Below are positions 8,702 to 16,264 of a stretch of 50,593 nt of DNA, one piece after another (within the stretch, counting starts at the first letter, position 1; each line of letters opens with the position of its first letter). Made by a program: the position numbers and the translations under genes. The notes beneath the pieces are model-generated. The model was not told the origin of the DNA. It saw only the letters and a list, made by a program, of their open reading frames with translations, and made no database searches. This DNA is from a virus. The stretch lies in the IMG/VR virus record IMGVR_UViG_3300047408_000090, positions 1 through 50,593 of that record; one strand, given 5' to 3'.

Positions 8702-9201
8702 TGATCATACTCCTGTGCTAGATATTTGAAGATTGCCATTCCATCATCATCTGAAAGTGGCAGCCGTTCTATTGCCTTGAACGTATCATCCACGATCGGT
8801 TGCGCAAACTTGTTGCCCATCGCGACTTCAGCTAAGCCGCATTCGTGCATATCGATAAGGTCACACGCCTTGGCACGGACTTTTAAAATCGGGGATATAT
8901 TATTAGTATCACCACCCATGCGCTCAACGGCTTTTTCTTCCAACTTATCCATTTCAAGTTTGATCGTAGGATTGATCGACTTCACCGGAAATGGCAGATC
9001 GCCACAAGCGAGCTCTCCAGCGTCGTGCCATATGAAATATGTTGTCAAGTCTACCGGTAGCGCTCCCCAGATTTGCCAATAAATCCGCATGCACTGCCAC
9101 GTGTGCTCACCAACGGTCTGCCGGTGGTGCATCGGCCAAGTGTGATAACGAACTACCTCGCCAGCCAGCCGTGCGGTTGCTAATAACTTTTCTCGGTTCA
9201 T
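8698..9201 (-). CDS. HD-domain 5'-deoxynucleotidase (YfbR/DatZ-like)
   Basis: A 167-residue HD phosphohydrolase. The metal ligands are visible as H33 in GEHTW, H59 and D60 in WHDAGE, and D114 in the KACDLID helix; H33 even has the YfbR number. YfbR removes phosphate from deoxynucleoside monophosphates, while the related DatZ of phages strips dATP. The exact substrate here cannot be read off. It follows the thymidylate-synthase-like gene with an ATGA overlap. AGGAG lies 6 nt upstream of ATG 9201, which is why this start is preferred over the longer frame to 9273. Likely role: shaping the dNTP pool during phage replication or base modification. Confidence 0.85.
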   Translation of the reverse strand: MNREKLLATARLAGEVVRYHTWPMHHRQTVGEHTWQCMRIYWQIWGALPVDLTTYFIWHDAGELACGDLPFPVKSINPTIKLEMDKLEEKAVERMGGDTNNISPILKVRAKACDLIDMHECGLAEVAMGNKFAQPIVDDTFKAIERLPLSDDDGMAIFKYLAQEYDQ

Positions 9202-10136
9202 ATTTTGCTCCTGCGTGCGACCCATTCCTGTGCAGCTACCCGCCAATCCTGCGCTTTGACCTGCTCGAGACATTCCTTAACGTCGCGCGGTACGTGCCGT
9301 ACCAGATACGCCTCCAGCATCCAATAAACCGTTTCCGATAAAAACAGATTGCGCGTCGGTTTCCAGCCTTCCATCAGCATGCGTAATTCGTCGTCGAAAC
9401 TTTTAGGGTCATCGACTAACGGTACCGTTGGATAATGCCGCGCATCAGCCATGGAGCCTGGATGCCGCTCCAGCTCGTCCACGTAAACGTGAAAGTTGTT
9501 ACTGATCTGGTAATATGTGCCGAGCTGCACGCCAATCATCGCAGCCAGATATTCCTGCAGGATCGAGAAGTGCACGGCGTTGGCTCCGTACGCTCCCCAG
9601 AGTATGTCATTGGACCGGCAGCAGACCGTCATGTCGAGATGCCGATCGCGAATGCGCAGATAAATATGTGTGTTGCATGGCCGGTCCTTCAGCTCAGGCC
9701 GGTCCAGGTCGTCATTCGGGTCCCACATACTAATGACCGCTTGCCGGGTCGAAGGCTCGTGCTGGAGCATGCGGATTACCGTCTGCAGCTGGTCCATGCT
9801 GAACTGATTGCGCCAGCGGTACCCGTACGCGCCGTGGACAACTCCAGTCGGCTCGGCAAAGCGCGCACCGAAGGTTTTGACGAACTGATCGAGGTACGCG
9901 CTATCGTTGCGACCTGCCAGCATCCACATCGCCTCAGCAAGATGAAAGAACGGGTTAGCGTCTCGAGTTGCCGAGAACAATACCCGTTCATTCGGTTTGT
10001 GATAAACGGTCGTTACTGGGGTTGGTGCCACGAACACGCGTCCTGCGCGGCTCGGCTCGTTACTGCCGTATTGCATCAGGTAGTCCACGCCGAGTGGTAG
10101 CGCCTCGGCAACGTTACGTGCGAAGATTACGTGCAT
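9198..10136 (-). CDS. Thymidylate-synthase-like enzyme, possibly dUMP hydroxymethylase
   Basis: A 312-residue member of the thymidylate synthase/dNMP hydroxymethylase family. C154 in DRPCNTH is the nucleophile; R174 and D177 in RSND, and H216 and Y218 in NFHVY, match the phosphate and nucleoside contacts of E. coli ThyA. The loop that carries Asn177 in ThyA (GLPFN) reads GAYGAN and is one residue longer, and the C-terminus lacks the usual PAPVAI-type end. These differences, and its place beside a thymine-pyrophosphorylase-like gene, favour hydroxymethylation of dUMP over plain thymidylate synthesis, but do not prove it. Start overlaps the HNH stop as TAATG. Confidence 0.87.
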   Translation of the reverse strand: MHVIFARNVAEALPLGVDYLMQYGSNEPSRAGRVFVAPTPVTTVYHKPNERVLFSATRDANPFFHLAEAMWMLAGRNDSAYLDQFVKTFGARFAEPTGVVHGAYGYRWRNQFSMDQLQTVIRMLQHEPSTRQAVISMWDPNDDLDRPELKDRPCNTHIYLRIRDRHLDMTVCCRSNDILWGAYGANAVHFSILQEYLAAMIGVQLGTYYQISNNFHVYVDELERHPGSMADARHYPTVPLVDDPKSFDDELRMLMEGWKPTRNLFLSETVYWMLEAYLVRHVPRDVKECLEQVKAQDWRVAAQEWVARRSKI

Positions 10137-10855
10137 TATGCTGCTGCTTTCTTTTGAAGTTCAGCTAAAACTCGTTTAGCTTTTCGCTGATAAGATTTAA
10201 AATCTTCCAGCGCTGCCTCGCGTGCTTCTTGCGTGGCTAATGATCTGTGGCATGCTACGCATAGCGGCCACGTACGTGCAAAAGTAACTTCATGTACATG
10301 CCAAAAGTGATCTACTTCGGCAGTACCTGCTAGCTTGACCCCAGCTTCCGCGATAGGAATGAGTCCACAACAAGGACAACGTCCTCCGAGCCGGGACACA
10401 ACTCGATAGTGTTCGTCTTTCACAGACTGCTTGATAAGTGTTTTTGTCCTTGCGACTTGAGTTGGTAATCCAGCCACAATTTTATTGACTTCTTGTTCGA
10501 GATCCTCCTTATCTACTTCCCCAACACCGTAATACTGCTCGAGCGTTTTTGCAGCGAGTGCGCAGTACGGTTGGGTTTTAGGGTTTGCATAGACATTCTC
10601 TGACTCAGCATGTTTGGTACGTCTTCTGTTAGAACGATCATAGATAGCCTTATCGCTAACAGGATGCTTAAAATAATCCTGATAAAACGGCACCAGCGAT
10701 TTAAAGCAAAACACTATCTCAAGCTCCAAATCGTTACCGCGATGGCAGTACCTATCGTATTGTTCTCGATGAATCATGTGAAGTAGTGCTTTGAAAAAAC
10801 ACTTCACGGGATGATCAAGCCAAGAATTCACGAGACGGTTTTTCTTACTACTCAT
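10136..10855 (-). CDS. HNH endonuclease inserted between the modification genes
   Basis: A 239-residue protein with a lysine-rich N-terminal half of unknown fold and a C-terminal HNH domain: CPCC near residue 165, VDHFWHVHEV, and PLCVACHRSL. The four cysteines would bind zinc; DH and the last His form the catalytic site. It starts at ATG 10855, overlapping the FkbM stop as ATGA, and overlaps the thymidylate-synthase-like start. The AT-richer composition and its place inside an otherwise coherent operon suggest a mobile nuclease. A role in the modification pathway is possible but unsupported. Confidence 0.82.
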   Translation of the reverse strand: MSSKKNRLVNSWLDHPVKCFFKALLHMIHREQYDRYCHRGNDLELEIVFCFKSLVPFYQDYFKHPVSDKAIYDRSNRRRTKHAESENVYANPKTQPYCALAAKTLEQYYGVGEVDKEDLEQEVNKIVAGLPTQVARTKTLIKQSVKDEHYRVVSRLGGRCPCCGLIPIAEAGVKLAGTAEVDHFWHVHEVTFARTWPLCVACHRSLATQEAREAALEDFKSYQRKAKRVLAELQKKAAA

Positions 10856-11565
10856 TTCTTTAACCCCCAGCAGTAAATGCAGCGGTCGAAGTACGTACGA
10901 CCCGTGCCAGTGCCGCGCTTCACCAGCCGTGCCAGCTCCGGACAATAAACCACGTTCTTGTAAAGCCTCCGCAGGATGCGGATACGTTTTACTAAATGCG
11001 GTAGCGAATTGTCGCGGGACAAGTGGTACTCGAAGACCAGCTTCGGTGCCCGAGGCAGTAAGCCGTCATCGATAATTCCAAATTCGCTGCCTTCGATATC
11101 CATCTTCACGCCGTCGAATTTATCCTCATTCAGTAACGACGCCTCCAGGTTCTGCACCGTCGTTTGCGGATAGTTGCCCTTACGCGGCAGCAGCGTCGAA
11201 CGATACCGGTCCTGCTTACGCCGTGGTTCGTAAAATGTCACCTCGTCCGCGTCCACATTGGTGACAGCTTTATTGTACAGCTTAAATTCCGGCACGTTCT
11301 TGGCCAGGATCGCAAAGCAGTCCGGCATCGGTTCGTAACATTCTGCCGTTGCACCTTTGCTTTTACAATAAAGCGCGAACGCACCAATATTCGCGCCAAG
11401 GTCCAACCAGTGCTCACCGGCTTCCACATCAAAGTTGACGCTACCGCGACGGTACGCGCGCTTGCCGATGACTTCCTCCAGCGCGTTCACGTCAGACGTC
11501 CCGGGACGGTAATACGCTTTGACTTTGGCTTTGCCGAACGTGCCGCGTGCTAACTTACTTGCCAT
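10852..11565 (-). CDS. FkbM-family SAM-dependent methyltransferase
   Basis: A 237-residue Rossmann methyltransferase. Motif I is LDLGANIGAF (54-63), the acidic end of strand 2 is CYEPMP, and the FkbM signature KMDIEGSE lies at 154-161. FkbM enzymes usually methylate hydroxyl groups of small molecules or sugars. In this operon it lies between a thymine-pyrophosphorylase-like gene and a thymidylate-synthase-like gene, so methylation of a modified base is an attractive guess; methylation of a host surface sugar is another. The start at ATG 11565 overlaps the end of the upstream gene and has GGAG 10 nt before it. Confidence 0.87.
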   Translation of the reverse strand: MASKLARGTFGKAKVKAYYRPGTSDVNALEEVIGKRAYRRGSVNFDVEAGEHWLDLGANIGAFALYCKSKGATAECYEPMPDCFAILAKNVPEFKLYNKAVTNVDADEVTFYEPRRKQDRYRSTLLPRKGNYPQTTVQNLEASLLNEDKFDGVKMDIEGSEFGIIDDGLLPRAPKLVFEYHLSRDNSLPHLVKRIRILRRLYKNVVYCPELARLVKRGTGTGRTYFDRCIYCWGLKK

Positions 11566-12364
11566 TTCTGAAAATCTCCTTTGGCTTTCCTTCACCATTT
11601 AAAGTACGTGTGTATTTCTCCCATTCACACAATGTGTGTTCGACCTCTCGCATTTCCCACTCCGGCCACTCCTGCGGCCAGTACTTTTTATTTCGGGAAA
11701 GCCGCAGCAACACTTTAGCGATTGCTAATTGCGGTGCGTCCTTACCGGCAAGCCGCTCGATACCTTTCGACGCTCCAGGACCAAAATTAGCCCACGTCAT
11801 AATATCGGTAGCGTGCGAAAGTAATTTTGTATGCCTTAGATCGGTGACTACTTCGTAAGCCATAAAGTCACCGAGACATTCAGATTTCATCCACGCATGC
11901 GCTTCCTGCAAGGTGTCAAATTTAAACTTACGCCAATCTTTATGTTTGTCGTACCATATTTCAATAGCACGCAGCACGCCTTCCTGTTTAGTGGGCGCAC
12001 CGAGGGACGTTGTATAAACCATGAAAGCGCCAGTCACGTACGGCGGTGGTAACTTGGCGATTGCCTTACGCAACCGCGCTGGCGATAAATAGTTTTTGTC
12101 TTTCTTGATGACTTCGCCAGTCGTCACGCGATTGAACCAGCGAAAGACTACCGTTGCCGGGAGTACGTCGATGGAGTTGCGTAAAGGATTACGAAGATTT
12201 TTTGCAAACCAGATCGTGGTTGCATCCAGTTCACGAAAAACATTTGTGAACCGGTACCGCTGCAGGATTGGATCGAGTGTCCACGGCAGCGGTTTACCGT
12301 CGCGTCGATTTAAATATATTTGGTGGCGGTGGCGTGCGAACGCAAAGAAGGCATCAGGTTGCAT
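11555..12364 (-). CDS. Alpha-glutamyl/putrescinyl thymine pyrophosphorylase-like protein (clade 3)
   Basis: A 269-residue protein of the helical aGPT-Pplase/5-hmdU DNA kinase helical-domain group, which derives from base-flipping DNA glycosylases. Recognised landmarks are an N-terminal basic helix (RHRHQIYLNR), PWTLDPILQRYRFTNVFR (28-45), VVFRWFNR, the TGAFMVYTT strand and FMAYEVVTDLRHT (167-179) followed by WANFGPGA. Related enzymes of phi-W14, SP10 and M6 replace pyrophosphate on activated hydroxymethyl-uracil in DNA with an amino compound. Clade 3 has no known reaction that I can name. It is the first gene of the early minus-strand operon, with AAGGAT 7 nt before ATG 12364. No P-loop 5-hmdU kinase was found in the window. 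Confidence 0.8.
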   Translation of the reverse strand: MQPDAFFAFARHRHQIYLNRRDGKPLPWTLDPILQRYRFTNVFRELDATTIWFAKNLRNPLRNSIDVLPATVVFRWFNRVTTGEVIKKDKNYLSPARLRKAIAKLPPPYVTGAFMVYTTSLGAPTKQEGVLRAIEIWYDKHKDWRKFKFDTLQEAHAWMKSECLGDFMAYEVVTDLRHTKLLSHATDIMTWANFGPGASKGIERLAGKDAPQLAIAKVLLRLSRNKKYWPQEWPEWEMREVEHTLCEWEKYTRTLNGEGKPKEIFRNGK

Positions 12365-12978
12365 TTTAAATCCTTCCGAACCCAAATCGGGGGACCTAAA
12401 CGCTGGTCTAAAATTTCCATAACCGCAACCCCTTTTTTCTCACGATCCACCGTTTTTTACAGGATTATAAACCTGGAACCGATGTACCCCCTAGCCACCC
12501 CACCTAACCCATTGGGCGGTAATACGAACAAAGTCCTTTGGACCCTCTTTCCTTTTCATATGGGGTATGTCATATTACCTTCGCTGCCTGTGAAGGCCGC
12601 CACGGGGGACCAGATCCCAAGGGCATAAAAATCTGGACGCCTAATCGGAGCGAGGCCGCGTAAGCGCGGTAGTTACGAGAGGGTCAGTAAAGCCGGGACA
12701 GCGTAAAAAAATCCCGAGCGAGAAGAAAAATAAACCGGAAATAAATTCGGTAAACGAATGCGCGCCGTCGCCGTAGTAGTTTTTCGAAAACAAGTTTCCA
12801 GTAAACGATCCCCGCCGGTCAACACGGCGGATAAGATCCGTGGCACCCAATGTCCAAACGCGACCGAAGTAGGTGCTTCCGAATTGTGATCCGGTTTAAA
12901 ACAATGCAAGTTAAAACGGCGCGGAAGTATCCAGCGCCGTTCTGCCGTGCATTCGAAAACAAAACAGGAGAAGCAAAC
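12365..12978. promoter_or_regulatory. Divergent intergenic control region
   Basis: A 614-bp stretch without a convincing gene, between the first genes of the two divergent operons. It contains GC hairpins at 12656-12669 (CCGCG/CGCGG around TAAG) and 12812-12830 (CCGCCG/CGGCGG), an AT-rich tract at about 12721-12760, and a perfect -10 hexamer TATAAT on the minus strand (12469 to 12464) about 95 bases before the first minus gene, but no matching -35 box. This is the only divergent gap in the map and so the likely home of early promoters and perhaps a replication origin. No repeats typical of iterons were seen. Confidence 0.6.
12915..12941 (+). other. Stem-loop in the leader of the plus-strand operon
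   Basis: AACGGCGC at 12915-12922 pairs perfectly with 12934-12941 around an 11-base loop. It lies 37 bases before the first ATG of the rightward operon and has no T run. A leader hairpin that protects the transcript or an operator-like palindrome would both fit. Confidence 0.55.
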
Positions 12979-13215
12979 ATGGAAACGATAACCGAAAAAA
13001 CAGCACGACTACGAAAGCTACGCGAACGTCGCGACGGTACGCCCGAACAAATTCGCGCACGTAAAAAGTTACGCGCGCAAATCTGGAAGGCCACGCAATT
13101 TACCAGACAGGAGATCGCGCTACGAGAAATGGCGCGCCACCTAATCCGCGACATCGAACAACGTACCGGGCACCGCGCGCCCGAAACGGTACAGAAATTT
13201 ATCAAAGGAGAATAA
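12979..13215 (+). CDS. Small basic hypothetical protein
   Basis: A 78-residue protein, first gene of the rightward operon. It is rich in Arg, Lys and Glu and predicted almost wholly helical (TARLRKLRERR, then REMARHLIRDIEQR). AGGAG lies 8 nt before ATG 12979; the open frame upstream to 12850 has no ribosome binding site. The helical, basic character could suit nucleic-acid binding, but I recognise no family. Confidence 0.65.
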   Translation: METITEKTARLRKLRERRDGTPEQIRARKKLRAQIWKATQFTRQEIALREMARHLIRDIEQRTGHRAPETVQKFIKGE

Positions 13216-13218
13216 AAA

Positions 13219-13452
13219 ATGACAACACGAAATTTTAACCGACAAATGTGGACCGTACAAAGTCTCGAGCTACCACCTACGTACGGCAATTACGAAATGC
13301 GCCGCTTCGAGGTTTACGAAGTCGGCACCTCGGTGCAGGTCGTGCGTGAATGGTACCGCACCGATCTTAACAACTTTGGCTACCACGAGTCGCGTATCGT
13401 TGGACCACGCGGTGGTTCACGCTACGTACGAACCAGCACACTTTACTCTTAA
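13219..13452 (+). CDS. Small hypothetical protein
   Basis: A 77-residue protein with a strong ribosome binding site (AAAGGAG) just inside the end of the previous gene, 4 bases upstream. It is rich in aromatic residues and Arg (FEVYEV, VVREWYR, SRYVRTS), predicted as beta strands, with no membrane segment. No family recognised. Confidence 0.6.
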   Translation: MTTRNFNRQMWTVQSLELPPTYGNYEMRRFEVYEVGTSVQVVREWYRTDLNNFGYHESRIVGPRGGSRYVRTSTLYS

Positions 13453-13478
13453 CAATAAACAGGAAAAGGAAAACGACA

Positions 13479-13817
13479 ATGCCTACACATCTGAAACCGG
13501 GCGAGACGTTCACTGGCGTTAAGGTTATGAAAAAGAAAATCCAACCGCATCCGCTTTTCAAACTCCACACCGCTGACGAGGTTGCCGAATGTTGGGAAGG
13601 CGTGCCGGAGGCGCTCTACCTGAAACTTTGGAACGTGATCGTGCCGAAGCAAAAGGAAATTCCGAACCGTGAGGATAACGGTCCCGCCGACGTAATCGGG
13701 ATCGGCAATCTCGCGGCGCATTGGAAGCTGCTGACGGAAGATGAACAGAAACTGCTCAACGGTCTGGCCGAAAAGAAGCAAGCCGAATTCGACGAGTGGT
13801 TCAATAAAAGATCTTAA
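13479..13817 (+). CDS. Hypothetical protein
   Basis: A 112-residue soluble protein. The first part carries KKKIQPHPLFKL, then TADEVAECWEGVPEALY, and the C-terminal half is an amphipathic helix region (LLTEDEQKLLNGLAEKKQAEFD). AGGAAAAGG precedes the ATG. It is spaced like its neighbours in the operon. I do not recognise a family. Confidence 0.62.
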   Translation: MPTHLKPGETFTGVKVMKKKIQPHPLFKLHTADEVAECWEGVPEALYLKLWNVIVPKQKEIPNREDNGPADVIGIGNLAAHWKLLTEDEQKLLNGLAEKKQAEFDEWFNKRS

Positions 13818-13842
13818 CACGAAACCCCAACGGAGATAACAA

Positions 13843-14133
13843 ATGACAAAACGTAAATGTGAAATTGCAGTATCCACCCTCGGACGTCAATATTACTTAA
13901 GCTTCGGTGCTACGCGTTCACGTAACGAGTACAAAACTTTTGCCGGTGCCGTACGCTCGGCTATCCGCAAAGGTTACGAAGTGATCACGACCGTCGATCC
14001 GATGATCGAGTTTAAGAAGAACGACGGCAAAACTAAAATCGTTCAAAACTTACTCAGCGGTAAGTTGGTTCGCGTTGCGGTCAACACTCCGGCTTGCTGC
14101 GATCCTTCCACCGAAACTTATTGGAGCATGTAA
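13843..14133 (+). CDS. Hypothetical protein
   Basis: A 96-residue protein with CGGAG before its ATG. The middle shows a basic helix (TFAGAVRSAIRKGYEVI) and a C-terminal NTPACCDPS with a Cys pair. It is beta-alpha in pattern. No family recognised; it is part of the rightward chain of small early genes. Confidence 0.6.
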   Translation: MTKRKCEIAVSTLGRQYYLSFGATRSRNEYKTFAGAVRSAIRKGYEVITTVDPMIEFKKNDGKTKIVQNLLSGKLVRVAVNTPACCDPSTETYWSM

Positions 14134-14137
14134 ATCA

Positions 14138-14413
14138 ATGTTACGCACCACCACACAGAAAATTCGAGCCATACTGTGGCTCGGCATCCTGCTACTGTTC
14201 AATCCATGGATGATTGAATTCACCGATAGCAATTGTGCAGCGATGGAAAAACTTGCAATCAGCTCGGTCAGTCACAGTAAAGGTTATAATGGAACGCCCG
14301 GTCTGATGCGTTTATCTAACGGTGCCTTTGCATCGGCGATGGCTGCGCAACAGGCTCCTGGTCTGCCGGTTGGTTTGACCTGTGCCTTCGGGTATTGGTC
14401 TGGAAAATTTTAA
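14138..14413 (+). CDS. Small membrane or secreted protein
   Basis: A 91-residue protein starting at ATG 14138, with TTGGAG 11 nt upstream inside the end of the previous gene. Residues 9-26 (RAILWLGILLLFNPWMIE) form a single hydrophobic segment behind a basic start, fitting a membrane anchor or signal peptide. The rest is polar with small residues and one cysteine pair. Function unknown; an inner-membrane accessory such as an exclusion protein is only a guess. Confidence 0.6.
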   Translation: MLRTTTQKIRAILWLGILLLFNPWMIEFTDSNCAAMEKLAISSVSHSKGYNGTPGLMRLSNGAFASAMAAQQAPGLPVGLTCAFGYWSGKF

Positions 14414-14443
14414 CGTAAAACTCTAACATCGAAAGCAAACAAA

Positions 14444-15979
14444 ATGACTACCAAGAAACTCGATTGGTCCCCGCAACAACAGGCGTTCATTGATTGGGCG
14501 GTAAACGGCTCCGGCTCGTGCGTGCTGCGTGCACGCGCGGGTGCCGGGAAGACCACCGTGCTGCTGGCTGCAGGAGCTGCCATGGCCGGACAGGTTGCCT
14601 ACACCGCCTACAATCGCAAGATCGTGGACGAAACGAAAGTTAAACTGAAGGAGAAAAACATCGACTGGAAAAAGATGCAAGCCAATACCGCGCATGGGTT
14701 TGGCCTCGGTGCGTATCGCAAGGCACGACCGGGGGTCAGGGTGGACGAATATAAAATCCGCGCCTTGATCGATAATGAATTATCAGAAAACCCCACGCAC
14801 CCGATGCGGCTCTTCACGCCAACGATTACACAATTAATTTCGCTGGCAAAGCAATCGGCCTTCGGCATTCTCGGATCGATGAACGATATGCATCGGTGGT
14901 TTGAAATGGCCGAACATTACGACGTGTTCGACGAAGACGACGGTCCGATATCCGGCTCTACTAAGGAGTCGGTGATAAAGTTTGCGCAAAACATTCTGGC
15001 CGAAAGTAATACCATGCTGGACATCATCGACTTCGACGATATGATCTACATGCCACTGCTGCACCGCGTGCGGTTCTGGCAATTCGACGTGGTCATGGTC
15101 GATGAGGCGCAGGATACCAACGCTGCACGGCGTGCACTGGTGCGGGCGATGGTCAAGAAGGGAGGCCGGGTGATTGCAGTCGGTGACGACTATCAAGCGA
15201 TCTACGGCTTCACGGGTGCAGATGCCGACGCGCTCGATCTGATCGCTCGAGACTTTAATTGTCAGGAGCTGCCACTTACGGTCTCGTACCGTTGCCCGCA
15301 AGCGGTCGTCAAATTTGCGCAGCAATGGGTCAACGATATCCAACACGCACCGACTGCAGTTGTCGGTGAGGTGCGTCGATCCACGATGGTAGAATTTCTG
15401 AAGCGTAACGATCTGACGGGAGGCACGGCGGTACTCAGCCGCGTCAACAAGCCACTCGTTGCACTGGCATTCAGATTAATCCGGCAACGTATTCCCTGCC
15501 GGGTGGAAGGCCGCGACATCGCGTCGCGTATCGTTAAATTAATCCAACGCTGGAAAGTTAAAAGTCTTGATGGCCTGGAAAAGAAACTTGATACGTACCT
15601 GGAAAAAGAGACCGTAAAACTTTTAGCCAAAAAACAGGAGGCGAAACTAGCAGAGGTTGAAGACGCGGTGGAAACGGTCCGCGTCGTGATCGATCAATGC
15701 CGACTGGAAAAGAAAACGCAAGTGCAAGACGCGGTCGATTACGTTAACGGTTTGTTTGCCGATAACGTAAAAGATATGTTGGTGCTCTCGTCGATCCACA
15801 AATCCAAAGGCCGCGAATGGCAGCGGGTGTTTTGGCTCGATCGGCACGGTACCTGCCCATCCAAGTGGGCAAGGCAAGCGTGGCAGCAGGAGCAGGAGCG
15901 TAACCTGATGTACGTCGCGGCTACCCGTGCGCAGGAGCTGCTGGTTGATCTGGAACCGGCTCCGAAGGAGGCCGCATGA
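14444..15979 (+). CDS. UvrD/PcrA-like superfamily 1 DNA helicase
   Basis: A 511-residue ATPase with a full SF1A set: Walker A ARAGAGKTT (30-38), Walker B VDEAQD (219-224), motif III GDDYQAIYGFTG (247-258), SYRCP, IHKSKGREW, and a final motif VI VAATRAQELL. It unwinds DNA from 3' to 5' as part of phage replication, recombination or repair. It is shorter than UvrD (about 720) and lacks part of the 2B domain, as usual in phages. It sits in the rightward operon, two genes before the RuvC-like resolvase block. Confidence 0.9.
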   Translation: MTTKKLDWSPQQQAFIDWAVNGSGSCVLRARAGAGKTTVLLAAGAAMAGQVAYTAYNRKIVDETKVKLKEKNIDWKKMQANTAHGFGLGAYRKARPGVRVDEYKIRALIDNELSENPTHPMRLFTPTITQLISLAKQSAFGILGSMNDMHRWFEMAEHYDVFDEDDGPISGSTKESVIKFAQNILAESNTMLDIIDFDDMIYMPLLHRVRFWQFDVVMVDEAQDTNAARRALVRAMVKKGGRVIAVGDDYQAIYGFTGADADALDLIARDFNCQELPLTVSYRCPQAVVKFAQQWVNDIQHAPTAVVGEVRRSTMVEFLKRNDLTGGTAVLSRVNKPLVALAFRLIRQRIPCRVEGRDIASRIVKLIQRWKVKSLDGLEKKLDTYLEKETVKLLAKKQEAKLAEVEDAVETVRVVIDQCRLEKKTQVQDAVDYVNGLFADNVKDMLVLSSIHKSKGREWQRVFWLDRHGTCPSKWARQAWQQEQERNLMYVAATRAQELLVDLEPAPKEAA

Positions 15980-16110
15980 AACCGCCGCGCATCACAAAAC
16001 AATTCCTCATGGGCTATCTTTATGCCCTTGAGGAAATCAACGCACTAAGGAAAGCGAAGAAATATAAACGGAGAAAGAAATATGGCAAACGTAGAACGCA
16101 TCGAACCTGA
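15976..16110 (+). CDS. Very small basic protein overlapping the helicase stop
   Basis: A 44-codon frame that begins at ATG 15976, overlapping the helicase stop as ATGA, behind AAGGAGG at a spacing of 4. It encodes a hydrophobic start, LYALEEINALRK, and a strongly basic end with the pattern KKYKRRKKYGKRR. It overlaps the next gene by 29 bases. The excellent ribosome binding site makes it likely to be translated; its function is unknown. Confidence 0.55.
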   Translation: MKPPRITKQFLMGYLYALEEINALRKAKKYKRRKKYGKRRTHRT

Positions 16111-16264
16111 ATGCGAGCCAGAAATTTGCTCGATTTGTTTTAAGGAAATTGTCGGCTGGAGTAACAATGCAGAACCGATCAATGATGGCCGGTGCTGTAA
16201 AGTGTGCGACGACACGATCGTAATTCCAGCACGGATACGGCAATTCAGCGGAGGGAAACTGTAA
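16082..16264 (+). CDS. Small zinc-finger-like protein
   Basis: A 60-residue protein with CSIC near residue 16 and CCKVC near 39, i.e. two Cys pairs of a single treble-clef or ribbon-type zinc site. GGAG lies upstream within the preceding frame. It overlaps the next gene by one base at 16264. Phages often encode such tiny zinc proteins as transcription or DNA-binding factors; no target can be named. Confidence 0.65.
   Translation: MANVERIEPECEPEICSICFKEIVGWSNNAEPINDGRCCKVCDDTIVIPARIRQFSGGKL

Noticed and set aside
9435-10100. Long plus-strand frame opposite the thymidylate-synthase-like gene
   Set aside because: It is the antisense shadow of a strongly supported gene and has no recognisable motif.
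8267-12364. Z-genome (2-aminoadenine) pathway
   Set aside because: An HD nucleotidase is present, but no PurZ-like adenylosuccinate synthetase was seen in any frame, so the key enzyme is lacking.
12428-12480. Full promoter for the leftward early operon
   Set aside because: TATAAT on the minus strand is perfect, but the sequence 16 to 18 bases before it has no -35 match and no extended -10, so only a candidate is noted in the control region.
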